Source: DYGA01 sp964540695
Lineage (GTDB): Bacteria > Patescibacteriota > Patescibacteriia > S139-126
NCBI GenBank assembly: GCA_964540695.1
Contig: CAZINS010000001.1
Location: 124,001-188,000, forward strand
Direction: 5' to 3'
DNA: 64,000 bases
The notes beneath the pieces are model-generated. The model saw only the letters and a program-made list of their open reading frames with translations, ran no database searches and was not told the DNA's origin. Positions 25,682-35,099 of this stretch are shown in pieces. Both the position numbers and the translations under genes were made by a program. Positions within the stretch are counted from its first letter, which is position 1, and each line of letters begins with the position of its first letter.

Positions 25682-26602
25682 TTAATGTTCCTCAGCTGTT
25701 GAGGCAATCGTAAAATAAACCAATGTCAACATGGCAAAAATCAGCGCTTGAATTATGCCTACGATAATTTCCAAAAAAATAAAAGGGATTGGCACTGCAA
25801 AGGCGAAAATAGCTGCCATGGAAGCAAGTAATACTTCTCCGGCAAACACATTACCAAACAACCTAAATGATAATGATGCGACTTTGGCTACTTCACCCAC
25901 TACTTCAATTAAACCAACAAAAAATTTTATTGGGTTAACAAATACGATAGCCGGTTCTTTAATGACTTTACCAGGAATTTCGGCCAAAGCTTTCAAGTTA
26001 ATAAATTTATTCAAAAAATTCCAACCGCCAACTGTCAAAACTCCAAAAAAATTAGCAGCAATTACGGAAAATATTGCCAAAGCCAAAGTAGTATTCAAAT
26101 CAGCCGTAGCGCCTCTAAACCAAGGTATAAAAGCACTATGACCGTGACTTGTTTCAATAAAACCGATTGACCCAACTCCGGGAATTAATCCTAACCAATT
26201 ATTTAAGAGAATAAATATAAAAATTGTAAAAACAAAAGGAAAAATCTTTTTTGATTTATTGGAATCATGAGTTACCGAATCCATCATTTCCACCGCTTTT
26301 TCAATAATCATTTCAAAAACATTTTGTAAGCCTTGGGGGATTTTTTTTATACTTTTGCCTAAAACTATAGCGATAATAATTAAAACAATAACCACTGACC
26401 AAGAAGACAATAAAGAATTGGTAACCGTAAAATTACCAATTTGAAATATTGGCTCGGCATAAAGGGTAATTTCATGACTTACATGCTCATCCGCCCCAAC
26501 CTTTTCAACTGACTCATGATTATTTTCAGTTTCTTCTGCTGCTAAAGTAGTGTTGTTTTCTTCTAAATGATTAACTTGATTATTATCTATATTTTCGATC
26601 AT
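25682..26602 (-). CDS. atpB: ATP synthase Fo a subunit
   Basis: Stator channel subunit, 306 residues. An N-terminal hydrophilic extension of about 55 residues, rich in Asn and Glu, precedes the membrane domain. The essential arginine is in LSFRLFGNVFAGE, and the final helices contain IIQALIFAMLTLVYF. Located between the AtpI/Z-like gene and atpE. Confidence 0.96.
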   Translation of the reverse strand: MIENIDNNQVNHLEENNTTLAAEETENNHESVEKVGADEHVSHEITLYAEPIFQIGNFTVTNSLLSSWSVVIVLIIIAIVLGKSIKKIPQGLQNVFEMIIEKAVEMMDSVTHDSNKSKKIFPFVFTIFIFILLNNWLGLIPGVGSIGFIETSHGHSAFIPWFRGATADLNTTLALAIFSVIAANFFGVLTVGGWNFLNKFINLKALAEIPGKVIKEPAIVFVNPIKFFVGLIEVVGEVAKVASLSFRLFGNVFAGEVLLASMAAIFAFAVPIPFIFLEIIVGIIQALIFAMLTLVYFTIASTAEEH

Positions 26603-26613
26603 TTAATATAAGT

Positions 26614-26895
26614 TTAAATATTTTTTTTATCATCTTTTTTATCTATTGGCTTTTTTATTTCTTGTTCTGCAGCTTTTATAAAACGGGTGGCAATTTTTAT
26701 GATGCCATAAGTTGATATAAAAAAAGCAACAGCTGTAAAACCAAGAAAAAACCAAGGTTCTGTGGCATATTTGTTATCAAAAAAACGACCAACGTACAGC
26801 GCAATTATTATTGGTCCTACTATCCAACCAGTTACTTCTGCAAAAACTGCCATTCCCGGACCCCACCACAAATCATTTTTATCTTTTTTATTCAT
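26614..26895 (-). CDS. AtpI/AtpZ-like membrane protein
   Basis: A 93-residue protein with two transmembrane helices (about residues 18-38 and 49-68), first in the atp operon, where AtpI/AtpZ normally lies. It contains GWIVGPIIIALYVGRFFDNKYATEPWFFLGF, matching the AtpZ/AtpI pattern. These proteins assist c-ring assembly or carry Mg2+/Ca2+. The tail is rich in lysine and aspartate. Confidence 0.8.
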   Translation of the reverse strand: MNKKDKNDLWWGPGMAVFAEVTGWIVGPIIIALYVGRFFDNKYATEPWFFLGFTAVAFFISTYGIIKIATRFIKAAEQEIKKPIDKKDDKKNI

Positions 26896-26948
26896 ATATA
26901 ATATTTTTCCAAAAAGAACAAAAAATAACTAAATTTACACAAAATCAA

Positions 26949-26972
26949 CTTAGGTTAATGTATATAATAACC
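26949..26972 (-). promoter_or_regulatory. inverted repeat upstream of the atp operon
   Basis: TAGGTTA and TAACCTA face each other across about 10 nt, 55 nt upstream of the first atp gene and overlapping AT-rich sequence that could serve as its promoter. It may be an operator or just a promoter-proximal hairpin. Confidence 0.3.
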
Positions 26973-27102
26973 TACTGAAAAACAATTATAATAAAAATTG
27001 AATAATTATTCAAGGGTTTTAATTTTTTTTATCTTAAATTAGCCAAAAAATTAAAAATTTAAAGTTTATTTATGTATTTAAATATGTTACAATAATCTCA
27101 AT

Positions 27103-27564
27103 ATGGAAGAAATAATCAAAATTTTCTTAAGTGCCCTAACACCAATCGGAGAATTAAGACTGGCAATCCCCTTGGGACTTGGTACTTTTAAACTACCTTG
27201 GTGGCAAGTTTATTTGGTGGCTGTCATTGGCAATATGATTCCCCCTATTTTAATCTTATGGTTATTCCCTAGAATTTCATCCTGGCTGACTTATAAATCA
27301 AAAATATTTAATGATTTTTTTAACTGGCTAATACTTCGTACTCGTAAAAAAACCGAACAACAAATAAATAAATATGGTATTTTAGCTTTGATAATTTTTG
27401 TAGCTATTCCCCTTCCTAATACTGGCGCTTGGACAGGGGCACTCGCCGCTTGGATTTTCGGATTGTCTTTTAAAAAATCTATTGGCGCAATTTTTATTGG
27501 AGTATTAATAGCTGGTATAATTGTAAGTTTATTAACTTTAAGTCTAATCAATTTTCCTTTCTAA
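27103..27564 (+). CDS. small multi-drug export protein family (PF06695-like)
   Basis: A 153-residue membrane protein with four or five helices. TPIGELRLAIPLGLG and VAIPLPNTGAWTGALAAWIFG match the family called small multi-drug export protein; despite the name, transport has not been firmly shown for most members. A TACAAT -10 box ends 9 nt before the ATG, so the leader is absent or only a few nucleotides. It is divergent from the atp operon. Confidence 0.8.
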   Translation: MEEIIKIFLSALTPIGELRLAIPLGLGTFKLPWWQVYLVAVIGNMIPPILILWLFPRISSWLTYKSKIFNDFFNWLILRTRKKTEQQINKYGILALIIFVAIPLPNTGAWTGALAAWIFGLSFKKSIGAIFIGVLIAGIIVSLLTLSLINFPF

Positions 27565-27589
27565 AATTAAATTTTCATATAAAATAAAA

Positions 27590-27612
27590 ACCTTCGTCGC
27601 TTCGACGAAGGT
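27590..27612 (-). terminator. intrinsic terminator of the 27634 gene
   Basis: Perfect 10-bp stem ACCTTCGTCG / CGACGAAGGT with a 3-nt loop; the T-run (TTTTATTTT) is on the minus-strand side. Confidence 0.85.
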
Positions 27613-27633
27613 AACATAATTTACAATAAAAAA

Positions 27634-28089
27634 TTAACTAAAAATATTTGGTAAAAGAAAACTGTAAATTATCCAGACTGATAATAAATAACCAATAATA
27701 GTAAACCACATTTTCCAATTTTTTATACTTTCTTGATGTTTTTCAATATATAAAATACTGCTAACACCAAGCACCAAAGCGGCTACCATAGCCATTCCAA
27801 ATAAAGCAGCTAGATCATTACTAGACATATGATGTCGGGTAATAATAGCAAACATTAATCCCGTAATTGTAATCAGATAGGGTAACCTATCAAACCACTT
27901 GTATTTGGAAAACAAGATAAAACCCAGAGTTAAACTGGTAATGACAACTAAGTTTTGTTTTTCTTTTAAAGGCAATAAACTTACTTTACTATATTCCAGT
28001 ACAATATAAACCAAAGTTACCACTAAAAAAATAAACAATTGCCTTAGGTTTAACTCCACCCAAGACTTAAAATGTTTTTCCATAAGCAC
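27634..28089 (-). CDS. membrane protein of unknown function
   Basis: A 151-residue protein with five hydrophobic segments spanning most of its length and short charged loops. No family recognised. The upstream sequence contains AAAAAGAGGTG, a fair ribosome-binding site, and a terminator follows, so it is probably a single-gene unit. Confidence 0.6.
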   Translation of the reverse strand: MLMEKHFKSWVELNLRQLFIFLVVTLVYIVLEYSKVSLLPLKEKQNLVVITSLTLGFILFSKYKWFDRLPYLITITGLMFAIITRHHMSSNDLAALFGMAMVAALVLGVSSILYIEKHQESIKNWKMWFTIIGYLLSVWIIYSFLLPNIFS

Positions 28090-28169
28090 CTCTTTTTGTT
28101 TTTGTAAATTATTAATTAACTAGGACACAATTATTTTAAATAAACTATTTAAATTGTCAATACAAAAAA

Positions 28170-28191
28170 AATCCCTACCTTAGTAGGGATT
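28170..28191 (-). terminator. terminator of the glyS-to-rmuC operon
   Basis: Perfect 9-bp stem AATCCCTAC / GTAGGGATT with a 4-nt loop and a run of T residues on the minus-strand side, 12 nt after the rmuC stop. Confidence 0.85.
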
Positions 28192-28202
28192 GATAATATA
28201 AA

Positions 28203-29240
28203 TTAATCTTCACTTTTTGGTTTTTCCAACTCTAACAGTTCAATATTAGAATCTTTACCAGTGATTCTCATAACATCTTTATCTACTTTTTTAAATTCTT
28301 TGTAACCAATATTATAAGTATTAACTACGGTACCGAGTTGGGTACCAATTTTTTTCATATAATCATTGTAATTGATCAGATGTTTTTGCAAGGCTTCAAC
28401 ATTTTTCCTTATATCCTTAGCTGATTCTTCAATTTGTAGAGCACGCAATCCTTGTAAGACGGTTTGTAAATAAGCTAAAAATGAAGTGGGTGAAACGATA
28501 ATAACGTGTTTATCTTTAAATGCATATTCAATCAAATCTTGGGTTGATACTTGAACTGCCCCTACTTTATTTATCAACAAATCATAATAAATAGCTTCGG
28601 AAGGAATAAACATAAAAGCAAAATCCATTGTATTCTCCGTAGGTTTAATATACTTAGAGGTTTCATCAATCCTATTTTTTAAGTCCTGTTTAAAAGCTTT
28701 TTCCATTTTTTCTTTTTCGCTATTATCAATTGCTCCTAAAATTCTTTCATAATTTTCCAAAGAAAATTTACTATCAATTGGTATAATTTTATCTTTTACA
28801 AATACTACCGCATCAACAATTGAACCATCTTTAAAACCATATTGCATTTGATAACTCTTGGGTGGTAAAACATTTTTTAAAACCGTTTCTAAATAAAACT
28901 CCCCTAACACTCCTCGTTGCTTAGGATTTTTCAAAATATCTTGTAAATTTTTTAATTGGTCAGCAAAATTTACAACTTGACGATTGGTATCATCAAGTTT
29001 TGTAAGTTTTTCCGTCACGTGCTGAATAATTTTTGCCGATTCAGAAAATTGGGTTTGAAACATTTTAGTCGATTCGCCCAATTTACTATCTAAGGTTTTA
29101 GTAACTTCATTAATTTGATTTTGTAACATCAATAAAGATTGGTCTTGAAAAGAATCTTTTTTTTGCTTGGTAAGTAACCAAACCATTATGCCAAAACCGG
29201 CAATAATCAAAATTATAATAAATATTAAATCACCTGACAT
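28203..29240 (-). CDS. rmuC: DNA recombination protein RmuC family
   Basis: A 345-residue protein: N-terminal membrane helix (about residues 4-22), a coiled-coil stretch (25-100), then the RmuC nuclease-like core with KQRGVLGEFYLETVLKN, QYGFKDGSIVDAVVF, IPIDSKFSLENYERI and MFIPSEAIYYDLL. RmuC limits inversions and rearrangements and has a predicted restriction-endonuclease-like fold. Last gene of an eight-gene operon, 3 nt after tatD. Confidence 0.93.
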   Translation of the reverse strand: MSGDLIFIIILIIAGFGIMVWLLTKQKKDSFQDQSLLMLQNQINEVTKTLDSKLGESTKMFQTQFSESAKIIQHVTEKLTKLDDTNRQVVNFADQLKNLQDILKNPKQRGVLGEFYLETVLKNVLPPKSYQMQYGFKDGSIVDAVVFVKDKIIPIDSKFSLENYERILGAIDNSEKEKMEKAFKQDLKNRIDETSKYIKPTENTMDFAFMFIPSEAIYYDLLINKVGAVQVSTQDLIEYAFKDKHVIIVSPTSFLAYLQTVLQGLRALQIEESAKDIRKNVEALQKHLINYNDYMKKIGTQLGTVVNTYNIGYKEFKKVDKDVMRITGKDSNIELLELEKPKSED

Positions 29241-29243
29241 ATT

Positions 29244-30083
29244 TTAAATATTAAAAAATTTTCTAGCTGTAGCGGTAGTTACTTCAGCTACTTGATTAAA
29301 ACTAACACCTTTTAATTCGGCAATTTTGGTCGCAACATATTTTACAAATTTTGGTTCATTTCTCTGACCACGGAATGGTTCTGGCGTAAGATAAGGCGCA
29401 TCGGTTTCAATCATTATTTTTTCCAAAGGCAAAGCTTTAACTATATTATGTAAATCACGAGCATTTTTAAAAGTAACTATTCCGGTGAAACTGACTAATA
29501 AACCGCGGTCAATAAACTTTTTAGCTTGTTCTAATGTCCCACCAAAACAATGTACTACCCCATTATAATAACCTAATTGATCCAATACTACCATCACATC
29601 ATCATATGCATCTACTGTGCCTTTACTCGGGCGAGTATGAATGATAATCGGTTTCTTAAAATCTTTAGCTAGTTCTATTCCTGTCAAAAAAATTTGTTTT
29701 TGTTTTAATTTTACTTCATCCGGATTTTCGTTGGTAGGTAAATGAAAATAATCAATCCCCATTTCCCCGATACCTACTGTTTTTGAATCATTTAGTAATT
29801 TTAAATATTCCTCTTTATCAAACTGTTCAGCTCGAGACTTAAAATGAATGTCTTGTTCAGATTCATCAACTCCTGTTTCATATAAATGAATGGGATGAAG
29901 ACCAACCACAGCGTAAACTCCTTGTTCATATTTATTTGCTATTGCCACCGCTCGCTGAGAAGTTGATAGTTGACTGCCAATATTAACCAACCAAATATCA
30001 TCCGCTAAGCTATTATTAATTACTTCTTCGCCATCGCTTTTATATGCAGAAAAATTAACATGACAATGAGTATCTATTAACAT
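29244..30083 (-). CDS. tatD: TatD family metal-dependent DNase
   Basis: A 279-residue TIM-barrel hydrolase. Metal ligands are visible in DTHCHVNF (start), GEMGIDYF, IIHTRPS, VVHCFGG and ETDAPYLTPEP. The family acts as 3'-5' DNase/RNase. An insertion of charged residues around position 75-90 is present. Lies between cvpA-like and rmuC with 1-3 nt gaps. Close relatives include YcfH, which also often neighbours metG. Confidence 0.95.
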   Translation of the reverse strand: MLIDTHCHVNFSAYKSDGEEVINNSLADDIWLVNIGSQLSTSQRAVAIANKYEQGVYAVVGLHPIHLYETGVDESEQDIHFKSRAEQFDKEEYLKLLNDSKTVGIGEMGIDYFHLPTNENPDEVKLKQKQIFLTGIELAKDFKKPIIIHTRPSKGTVDAYDDVMVVLDQLGYYNGVVHCFGGTLEQAKKFIDRGLLVSFTGIVTFKNARDLHNIVKALPLEKIMIETDAPYLTPEPFRGQRNEPKFVKYVATKIAELKGVSFNQVAEVTTATARKFFNI

Positions 30084-30084
30084 A

Positions 30085-30603
30085 TTATAAATTGATCAAA
30101 ACTTTCATTTTAGCTATTGCATCTGGTAATAAAGGTGTCAAAATTTCTGCAAATTTTAATAATTGTTTTAATATCTGAGAATTTTCAATTTTCAACAATA
30201 ATGATTCACTAAATGGGAAACGCACCATAAAATACAAAGCCAAGCCAACTATTAAACTTCCTTCCAATAAACCAAAAATAGCCCCCGCAATTTTATTTAA
30301 CAATTTAGTGAACGGAATAAAGCGAAGTAAATTAAAAGCTTTATCCAGTATATAAGTAAACAGTTTAAATAATTTTCCAATTATTACAAATAAAAAGACA
30401 AATATAAAAAATTTAGCAAAAAATTCGTTGCCAAAAAATAACCACTGCCAAGTACTAGCTATTGGTTCAAAATATCTAGCGGCAAAAAATATGCCTACTA
30501 AAAAACCAAAAAAACCTCCCAAGGTACGAATAAAACCAGATTTAAAACCAGCCCAAGTATAGTAAACTATAAAAATTAAAACTAAAATTTCAAACCAATT
30601 CAT
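30085..30603 (-). CDS. CvpA family membrane protein
   Basis: A 172-residue protein with four hydrophobic segments. NWFEILVLIFIVYYTWAGFKSGFIRTLGGFFGFLVG is the typical CvpA start (read as two halves), and the third segment carries IAGAIFGLLEGSLIVG. CvpA affects colicin V production and envelope functions elsewhere. Co-transcribed with metG and tatD. Confidence 0.85.
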   Translation of the reverse strand: MNWFEILVLIFIVYYTWAGFKSGFIRTLGGFFGFLVGIFFAARYFEPIASTWQWLFFGNEFFAKFFIFVFLFVIIGKLFKLFTYILDKAFNLLRFIPFTKLLNKIAGAIFGLLEGSLIVGLALYFMVRFPFSESLLLKIENSQILKQLLKFAEILTPLLPDAIAKMKVLINL

Positions 30604-30607
30604 AAAT

Positions 30608-32065
30608 TTAATTTATTAATCTAGGAAATAGTGGTTCAGCTTTGGTTATTTTATCAGCTGTTATGATTGATTCAATCTTAGTTGCCGTCTGCGGTATATA
30701 AGGTTTTAGCTGGATACTAAACTCTTTAATAGCTACGGCTAATACTGATAAAATATTTTTAATTTTTTTAATATCATGGTCATCCCCTGATTTTACCAAT
30801 TGCCATGGTTTAGTATCATCAATCATTTTATTTAATTGATCAATTATTTTTTTTATCTCCGTAAGCGCTTTATCATATTGTAAATTTTCAGTATAGTTAC
30901 TGACCTGTAACCAATTAAAATCAGCGGTTACTGACCAATCAACTTGTCCATCTAAATAACTGGCAATCATATTGGTAGTACGAGAAATCAAATTTCCTAA
31001 ACCGTTGGTTAAATCAGAATTATAAATCTCCACAAATCTTTTAATTGAAAAATCTCCATCACCACTCGCTGGAATCTCTTTCAATAAATAATAGCGTACA
31101 GGATCAACACCATATTTCTCTACCAAAGCGAGGGGTTCAACAACATTACCCAGTGTCTTTGACATTTTTTTACCATCAATAGTGATATAGCCGTGAACAA
31201 ATAACCTATTAGGTAATTTTAAACCCGCTGCCAGTAACATTGCTGGCCAAATAGCGGCGTGAAATCTTAAAATACCTTTACCGATAATATGGGTTATTTC
31301 AGCTTGCTGCCAGAATTGTTTGTATTTTTCATTTTCATCAGCATATCCCAAAGCAGAGATATAATTAGTCAAAGCATCACACCAAACGTACATTACTTGA
31401 CTATCATCACCTGGTACTGGTACACCCCAAGGCAATTTAGTTCTAGGACGCGAGAAACTAACCCGATCAAAACCAGCTTGTAAAATATTTAAAATTTCGT
31501 GTTGACGACTTTTTGGAATAATTTCCAGTTCCCCACTGGAAATTTTTGTGATAATCGTTTGGGTATATTTACCTAAATTGAAAAAATAATTTTCTTCATG
31601 TAAAAGTTCTGGGGTACTATTGTGGTCTGGACATTTACCATCAACTAAATCTTTTGGTAATTTAAATTCTTCACAACCAACGCAGTACAAACCTTCGTAT
31701 GTATCTTTAAATAAATCACCATTTTTCATTAATTGTTGCCACATTTTAACAACCGACGGCCAGTGTCTTTTCTGATCAGTGGTTCTAATAAAATCATCAT
31801 TAGAAATATTGTATAATTTTACCAATTCTTTAAATTTGGTTGCATTTTGATCTACAAAATCTTGCGGATTCATACCAAGTTTTTTGGCACTTTCAAAATT
31901 TTTTGTGCCATGTTCGTCGGTACCAGTCAAAAACCATACTTTCTGTCCTCTACCTCGCCAATATCTCGCTAAGACATCAGCTTGTACCTTTTCCAAAGCA
32001 TGCCCCAGATGTGGTGCAGCGTTTACATAATCAATGGCTGTAGTTATATAAAAATTTTTTAACAT
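30608..32065 (-). CDS. metG: methionyl-tRNA synthetase
   Basis: Class I synthetase of 485 residues. The HIGH box is PHLGH near residue 17, KMSKT stands for KMSKS, and a zinc knuckle is formed by CVGCEEF and GKCPDH. No C-terminal EMAP/Trbp111-like domain follows, so it is the short form. The ATG at 32065 (MLKNFYITTAIDY) is chosen because it matches the family start and lies 1 nt after the rsmI stop; an in-frame ATG 24 nt upstream is less likely. Confidence 0.96.
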   Translation of the reverse strand: MLKNFYITTAIDYVNAAPHLGHALEKVQADVLARYWRGRGQKVWFLTGTDEHGTKNFESAKKLGMNPQDFVDQNATKFKELVKLYNISNDDFIRTTDQKRHWPSVVKMWQQLMKNGDLFKDTYEGLYCVGCEEFKLPKDLVDGKCPDHNSTPELLHEENYFFNLGKYTQTIITKISSGELEIIPKSRQHEILNILQAGFDRVSFSRPRTKLPWGVPVPGDDSQVMYVWCDALTNYISALGYADENEKYKQFWQQAEITHIIGKGILRFHAAIWPAMLLAAGLKLPNRLFVHGYITIDGKKMSKTLGNVVEPLALVEKYGVDPVRYYLLKEIPASGDGDFSIKRFVEIYNSDLTNGLGNLISRTTNMIASYLDGQVDWSVTADFNWLQVSNYTENLQYDKALTEIKKIIDQLNKMIDDTKPWQLVKSGDDHDIKKIKNILSVLAVAIKEFSIQLKPYIPQTATKIESIITADKITKAEPLFPRLIN

Positions 32066-32066
32066 A

Positions 32067-32747
32067 TTAATAAAAATTATTTGGTGCAAATACTACCACA
32101 AATTCTCCTTTAACTTTATCATTTTTTAATTGTTCGGAAATTTCTGCGGGATTACCACGATAGAGCCGTTCAAATTTTTTAGTCAATTCTCTACCTAACA
32201 TCAATTGACGTTTAGGCATCTGTGTTTTTATTTCATTTAAAAATTTTTCTATTCTATGAACTGATTCATAACAAACTACTGTTTGATTTTGATTGGCTAT
32301 AGTTTGTAAATAAGTCTGCCTACCTTTTTTATGAGGTACAAAGCCCATAAATAAAAATTTATCAGTTGGGAACCCACTAACTGATAAAGCTGCCATTACC
32401 GCAGAAGCACCTGGAAGAGGAATAATTTTTAAATCATCAGCTAATTTATCATGAAGTTCGGCTACCAATTTACCACCAGGATCAGAAATACCAGGAGTAC
32501 CGGCATCTGATAAATAAGCCACGCTTTTATTTTTTTTAAGTAATTCTATTATTTTTAAAACTATTTGGTTACTAGAATGTTGATGATAGCTAAAAAGCGG
32601 TTTATCTATTTGGTAATGATTTAATAAACGTTTAGTTACTCTAGTATCTTCACAAACAACTACATCAACACTTTTTAAAACATTTATTGCTCGTAAAGTA
32701 ATATCTTCTAAATTACCTATGGGTGTTGCTATTACAAAAAAATTCAT
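32067..32747 (-). CDS. rsmI: 16S rRNA (cytidine-1402-2'-O)-methyltransferase
   Basis: A 226-residue SAM-dependent tetrapyrrole-methylase-fold enzyme. Family motifs: ATPIGNLEDITLRA at the start, CEDTRVT, LSDAGTPGISDPG and PLPGASAVMAAL. It methylates C1402 in the decoding centre. Overlaps the upstream permease gene by 4 nt (ATGA). Confidence 0.95.
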   Translation of the reverse strand: MNFFVIATPIGNLEDITLRAINVLKSVDVVVCEDTRVTKRLLNHYQIDKPLFSYHQHSSNQIVLKIIELLKKNKSVAYLSDAGTPGISDPGGKLVAELHDKLADDLKIIPLPGASAVMAALSVSGFPTDKFLFMGFVPHKKGRQTYLQTIANQNQTVVCYESVHRIEKFLNEIKTQMPKRQLMLGRELTKKFERLYRGNPAEISEQLKNDKVKGEFVVVFAPNNFY

Positions 32748-33820
32748 AAACTATCTTTGTTATCCATTTGACCGTTACCTTTGTACTGCCACGGATAATC
32801 CATAAAATCTTTCAAGAAAATACTAAGAATAATTGCTACTGGTATTGATATAATAGCTCCCACAGGGCCACCAATTTTAGCTCCAATTAAAATAGATAAA
32901 ATTACAATTACTGGATTTAGTCCCACTGCCTTAGACATAATTTTTGGAGTTAAAAAACTATTTTCCATTTGCTGAATAAGAAAATAAATCAAAATAGTTA
33001 CCACTCCAGTCCAAGGAGACATAGTAAAACCAATTAAAACACCGGGGATAGCTCCCAAGAAAGGACCAACATAAGGAATAATTTCAGTAATTGCAGCAAT
33101 TAAAGCCAAAACAAAAGCATATTTTATACCTAAAATTTTTAAACCTATGTAAACCAATAAACCAACGGCAAAACTAAGAATTATCTGGCCACGTAACCAT
33201 TGCCCCATTCGTAAAGAAATACGATCCATTAATTCAACTAAATAAGTTTGATATCTTTTGGGACTAATTGAAGTAATAAATTTTTTAGTATTATCTTCTT
33301 CAATTATCATATAAAAAGTCATGACCAAAACGGAAAACAAAGAAATAATAGCCCCAAAAAATCCACCTACAAAAGTCAATACACTACCTGAACTCTTACC
33401 TAAATCAGTTTGCCAACCTGATAAAGCCATTTTTATATTATTAATCATTTCAAAACCTACTGCTGTCGACCTAACATTAATTAACCATTGAGTAAACTGA
33501 TTAATAAAATTTGGTAAATTTTTAATTAATTCATTGGTCTGTTCTATCACTACCGGTACCATTAAACCAATCGCTAAAGAAAAAATGCTTAAGATAACAA
33601 TAAAAATACCTAAAATACTAATTGATCTAGGAATTTTTTTTGTTTGAAACCAATCTACCCAAGGATCAAAAGCAGCAGCAAGTACTAAAGCAATTAATAA
33701 CAAAAATAAGATATCGCGCACAATCCAAACAAAACCTAAAATTAAAAGTACTGTTATAACTTTAAAAAAGGTCAAAGTAGAAACTGTCACCGTAATTGGT
33801 TGTTTGTTTTCTCCGCTCAT
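32744..33820 (-). CDS. AI-2E family transporter (PerM-like permease)
   Basis: A 358-residue membrane protein with about eight helices. GQWLRGQIILSFAVGLLVYIGLKILGIKYAFVLALIAAITEIIPYVGPFLG (central block, conserved G-x-L-P-x-x-G pattern) and QMENSFLTPKIMSKAVGLNP identify the AI-2E/YdbO family. In other species members export autoinducer-2 or act as Na+/H+ antiporters; the substrate here is unknown. Part of the glyS operon. Confidence 0.88.
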   Translation of the reverse strand: MSGENKQPITVTVSTLTFFKVITVLLILGFVWIVRDILFLLLIALVLAAAFDPWVDWFQTKKIPRSISILGIFIVILSIFSLAIGLMVPVVIEQTNELIKNLPNFINQFTQWLINVRSTAVGFEMINNIKMALSGWQTDLGKSSGSVLTFVGGFFGAIISLFSVLVMTFYMIIEEDNTKKFITSISPKRYQTYLVELMDRISLRMGQWLRGQIILSFAVGLLVYIGLKILGIKYAFVLALIAAITEIIPYVGPFLGAIPGVLIGFTMSPWTGVVTILIYFLIQQMENSFLTPKIMSKAVGLNPVIVILSILIGAKIGGPVGAIISIPVAIILSIFLKDFMDYPWQYKGNGQMDNKDSL

Positions 33821-33830
33821 ATAATTTAAA

Positions 33831-35099
33831 TTAAAAACTTAAAAATTTATTTAAATTTTTTTTATCAATCGCATCACCAATAATTGCTAGATTTAATTTT
33901 TTTGTATTAATTGTTTGTTGTAAAGCTGCTTGGACATCTTGTAATTTTACTGTTTCCAGTCGAGTTAAATATTTTTCTGGAGTTTCAATTTTCTGTCCAC
34001 TCAACCAACGATCTGCATACCACTGTGCTATTTGTGAGCTATCTTCCAAAGCCAAAACTGTTTTGCCCCGAATAAAATCTTTGGCTTTTATAAATTCACT
34101 ATTAGTTATACCTTGAGATTTAATTTTCTTATATTCTTTAACAATTAAACCAATTGCTTTTTGCAATCTGGTTTTATCAAGTCCAGCATAAACTACTAAA
34201 CTTCCGGTATCATAATAAGTGTTTACTCGAGAACGCACATAATAACACAAACCCTGCCTTTCTCTAATATTGATAAATAACCGTGAACTCATATTTCCTC
34301 CAAAAGCAACATTGGCAATTTTTAAAGGTAAAGTAGTGGCGCTCCGGTGATTAATATTAGCAACAAAACCAAGTGCCAAATGCATTTGTTCTGTCTTTTT
34401 TTCTTTCAATAAAATCTTGGGTTTATTTTGCTTTATTTTTACTTTATTAGCTTGTCCAACTTTACCTTTTTTTGTTTGTCTAAACAATTTAGCAATATAT
34501 TTTTGTGCTGATAGTTGATCTACTTTCCCGGCAATTACTACCAACATATTAGCAGCTGTGTAGTAACGCTCAATAAATTTAACAAAATCTTTTCTGGAAA
34601 ATGAATTAACTGTTTCCTTGGTACCAGCTATATTCCTACCCAATTGACTTTCGGGATAGGCACAAGCATCAAATTCATCTTCCAACATCATCATGGGAGC
34701 ATCTTCATACATATTTATTTCTTCAACAATCACTCCTTTTTCCCTTTCAATTTCTTGTTCAGCTAACAAAGAATTATTCAACATATCAGCTAATATATCT
34801 AAAGTAAAAAATAAATGTTTGGCGTCGGCTTTAATATAATAACCAGTATACTCTTTACCAGTAAAAGCATTAAAATCAGCACCAATACTATCTAATTCTC
34901 TGGATATTAACAAAGTTGATGGCCGACTTTTTGTACCTTTGAACATTAAATGTTCTGTAAAATGAGCTATGCCATTGTATTTACTTGGCTCAAAACGTGA
35001 ACCAACTTTAACTGCTACTAAGACAGTCGTGGCATTAGTACCAATTTGTGGACTAATAATAGACGTTAGCCCGTTTTTATATTTATAAGTATAAAACAT
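33831..35099 (-). CDS. M16 family zinc metallopeptidase (processing-peptidase-like)
   Basis: A 422-residue pitrilysin-family peptidase. The inverted zinc motif HFTEH is at residues 46-50, with the distal Glu in VIVEEINMYED. The C-terminal half has NIRERQGLCYYVRS, the usual R/Y substrate-binding segment. Bacterial relatives resemble mitochondrial processing peptidase beta. The ATG at 35099 overlaps the glyS stop (ATGA); a TTG one codon earlier is rejected. Confidence 0.93.
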   Translation of the reverse strand: MFYTYKYKNGLTSIISPQIGTNATTVLVAVKVGSRFEPSKYNGIAHFTEHLMFKGTKSRPSTLLISRELDSIGADFNAFTGKEYTGYYIKADAKHLFFTLDILADMLNNSLLAEQEIEREKGVIVEEINMYEDAPMMMLEDEFDACAYPESQLGRNIAGTKETVNSFSRKDFVKFIERYYTAANMLVVIAGKVDQLSAQKYIAKLFRQTKKGKVGQANKVKIKQNKPKILLKEKKTEQMHLALGFVANINHRSATTLPLKIANVAFGGNMSSRLFINIRERQGLCYYVRSRVNTYYDTGSLVVYAGLDKTRLQKAIGLIVKEYKKIKSQGITNSEFIKAKDFIRGKTVLALEDSSQIAQWYADRWLSGQKIETPEKYLTRLETVKLQDVQAALQQTINTKKLNLAIIGDAIDKKNLNKFLSF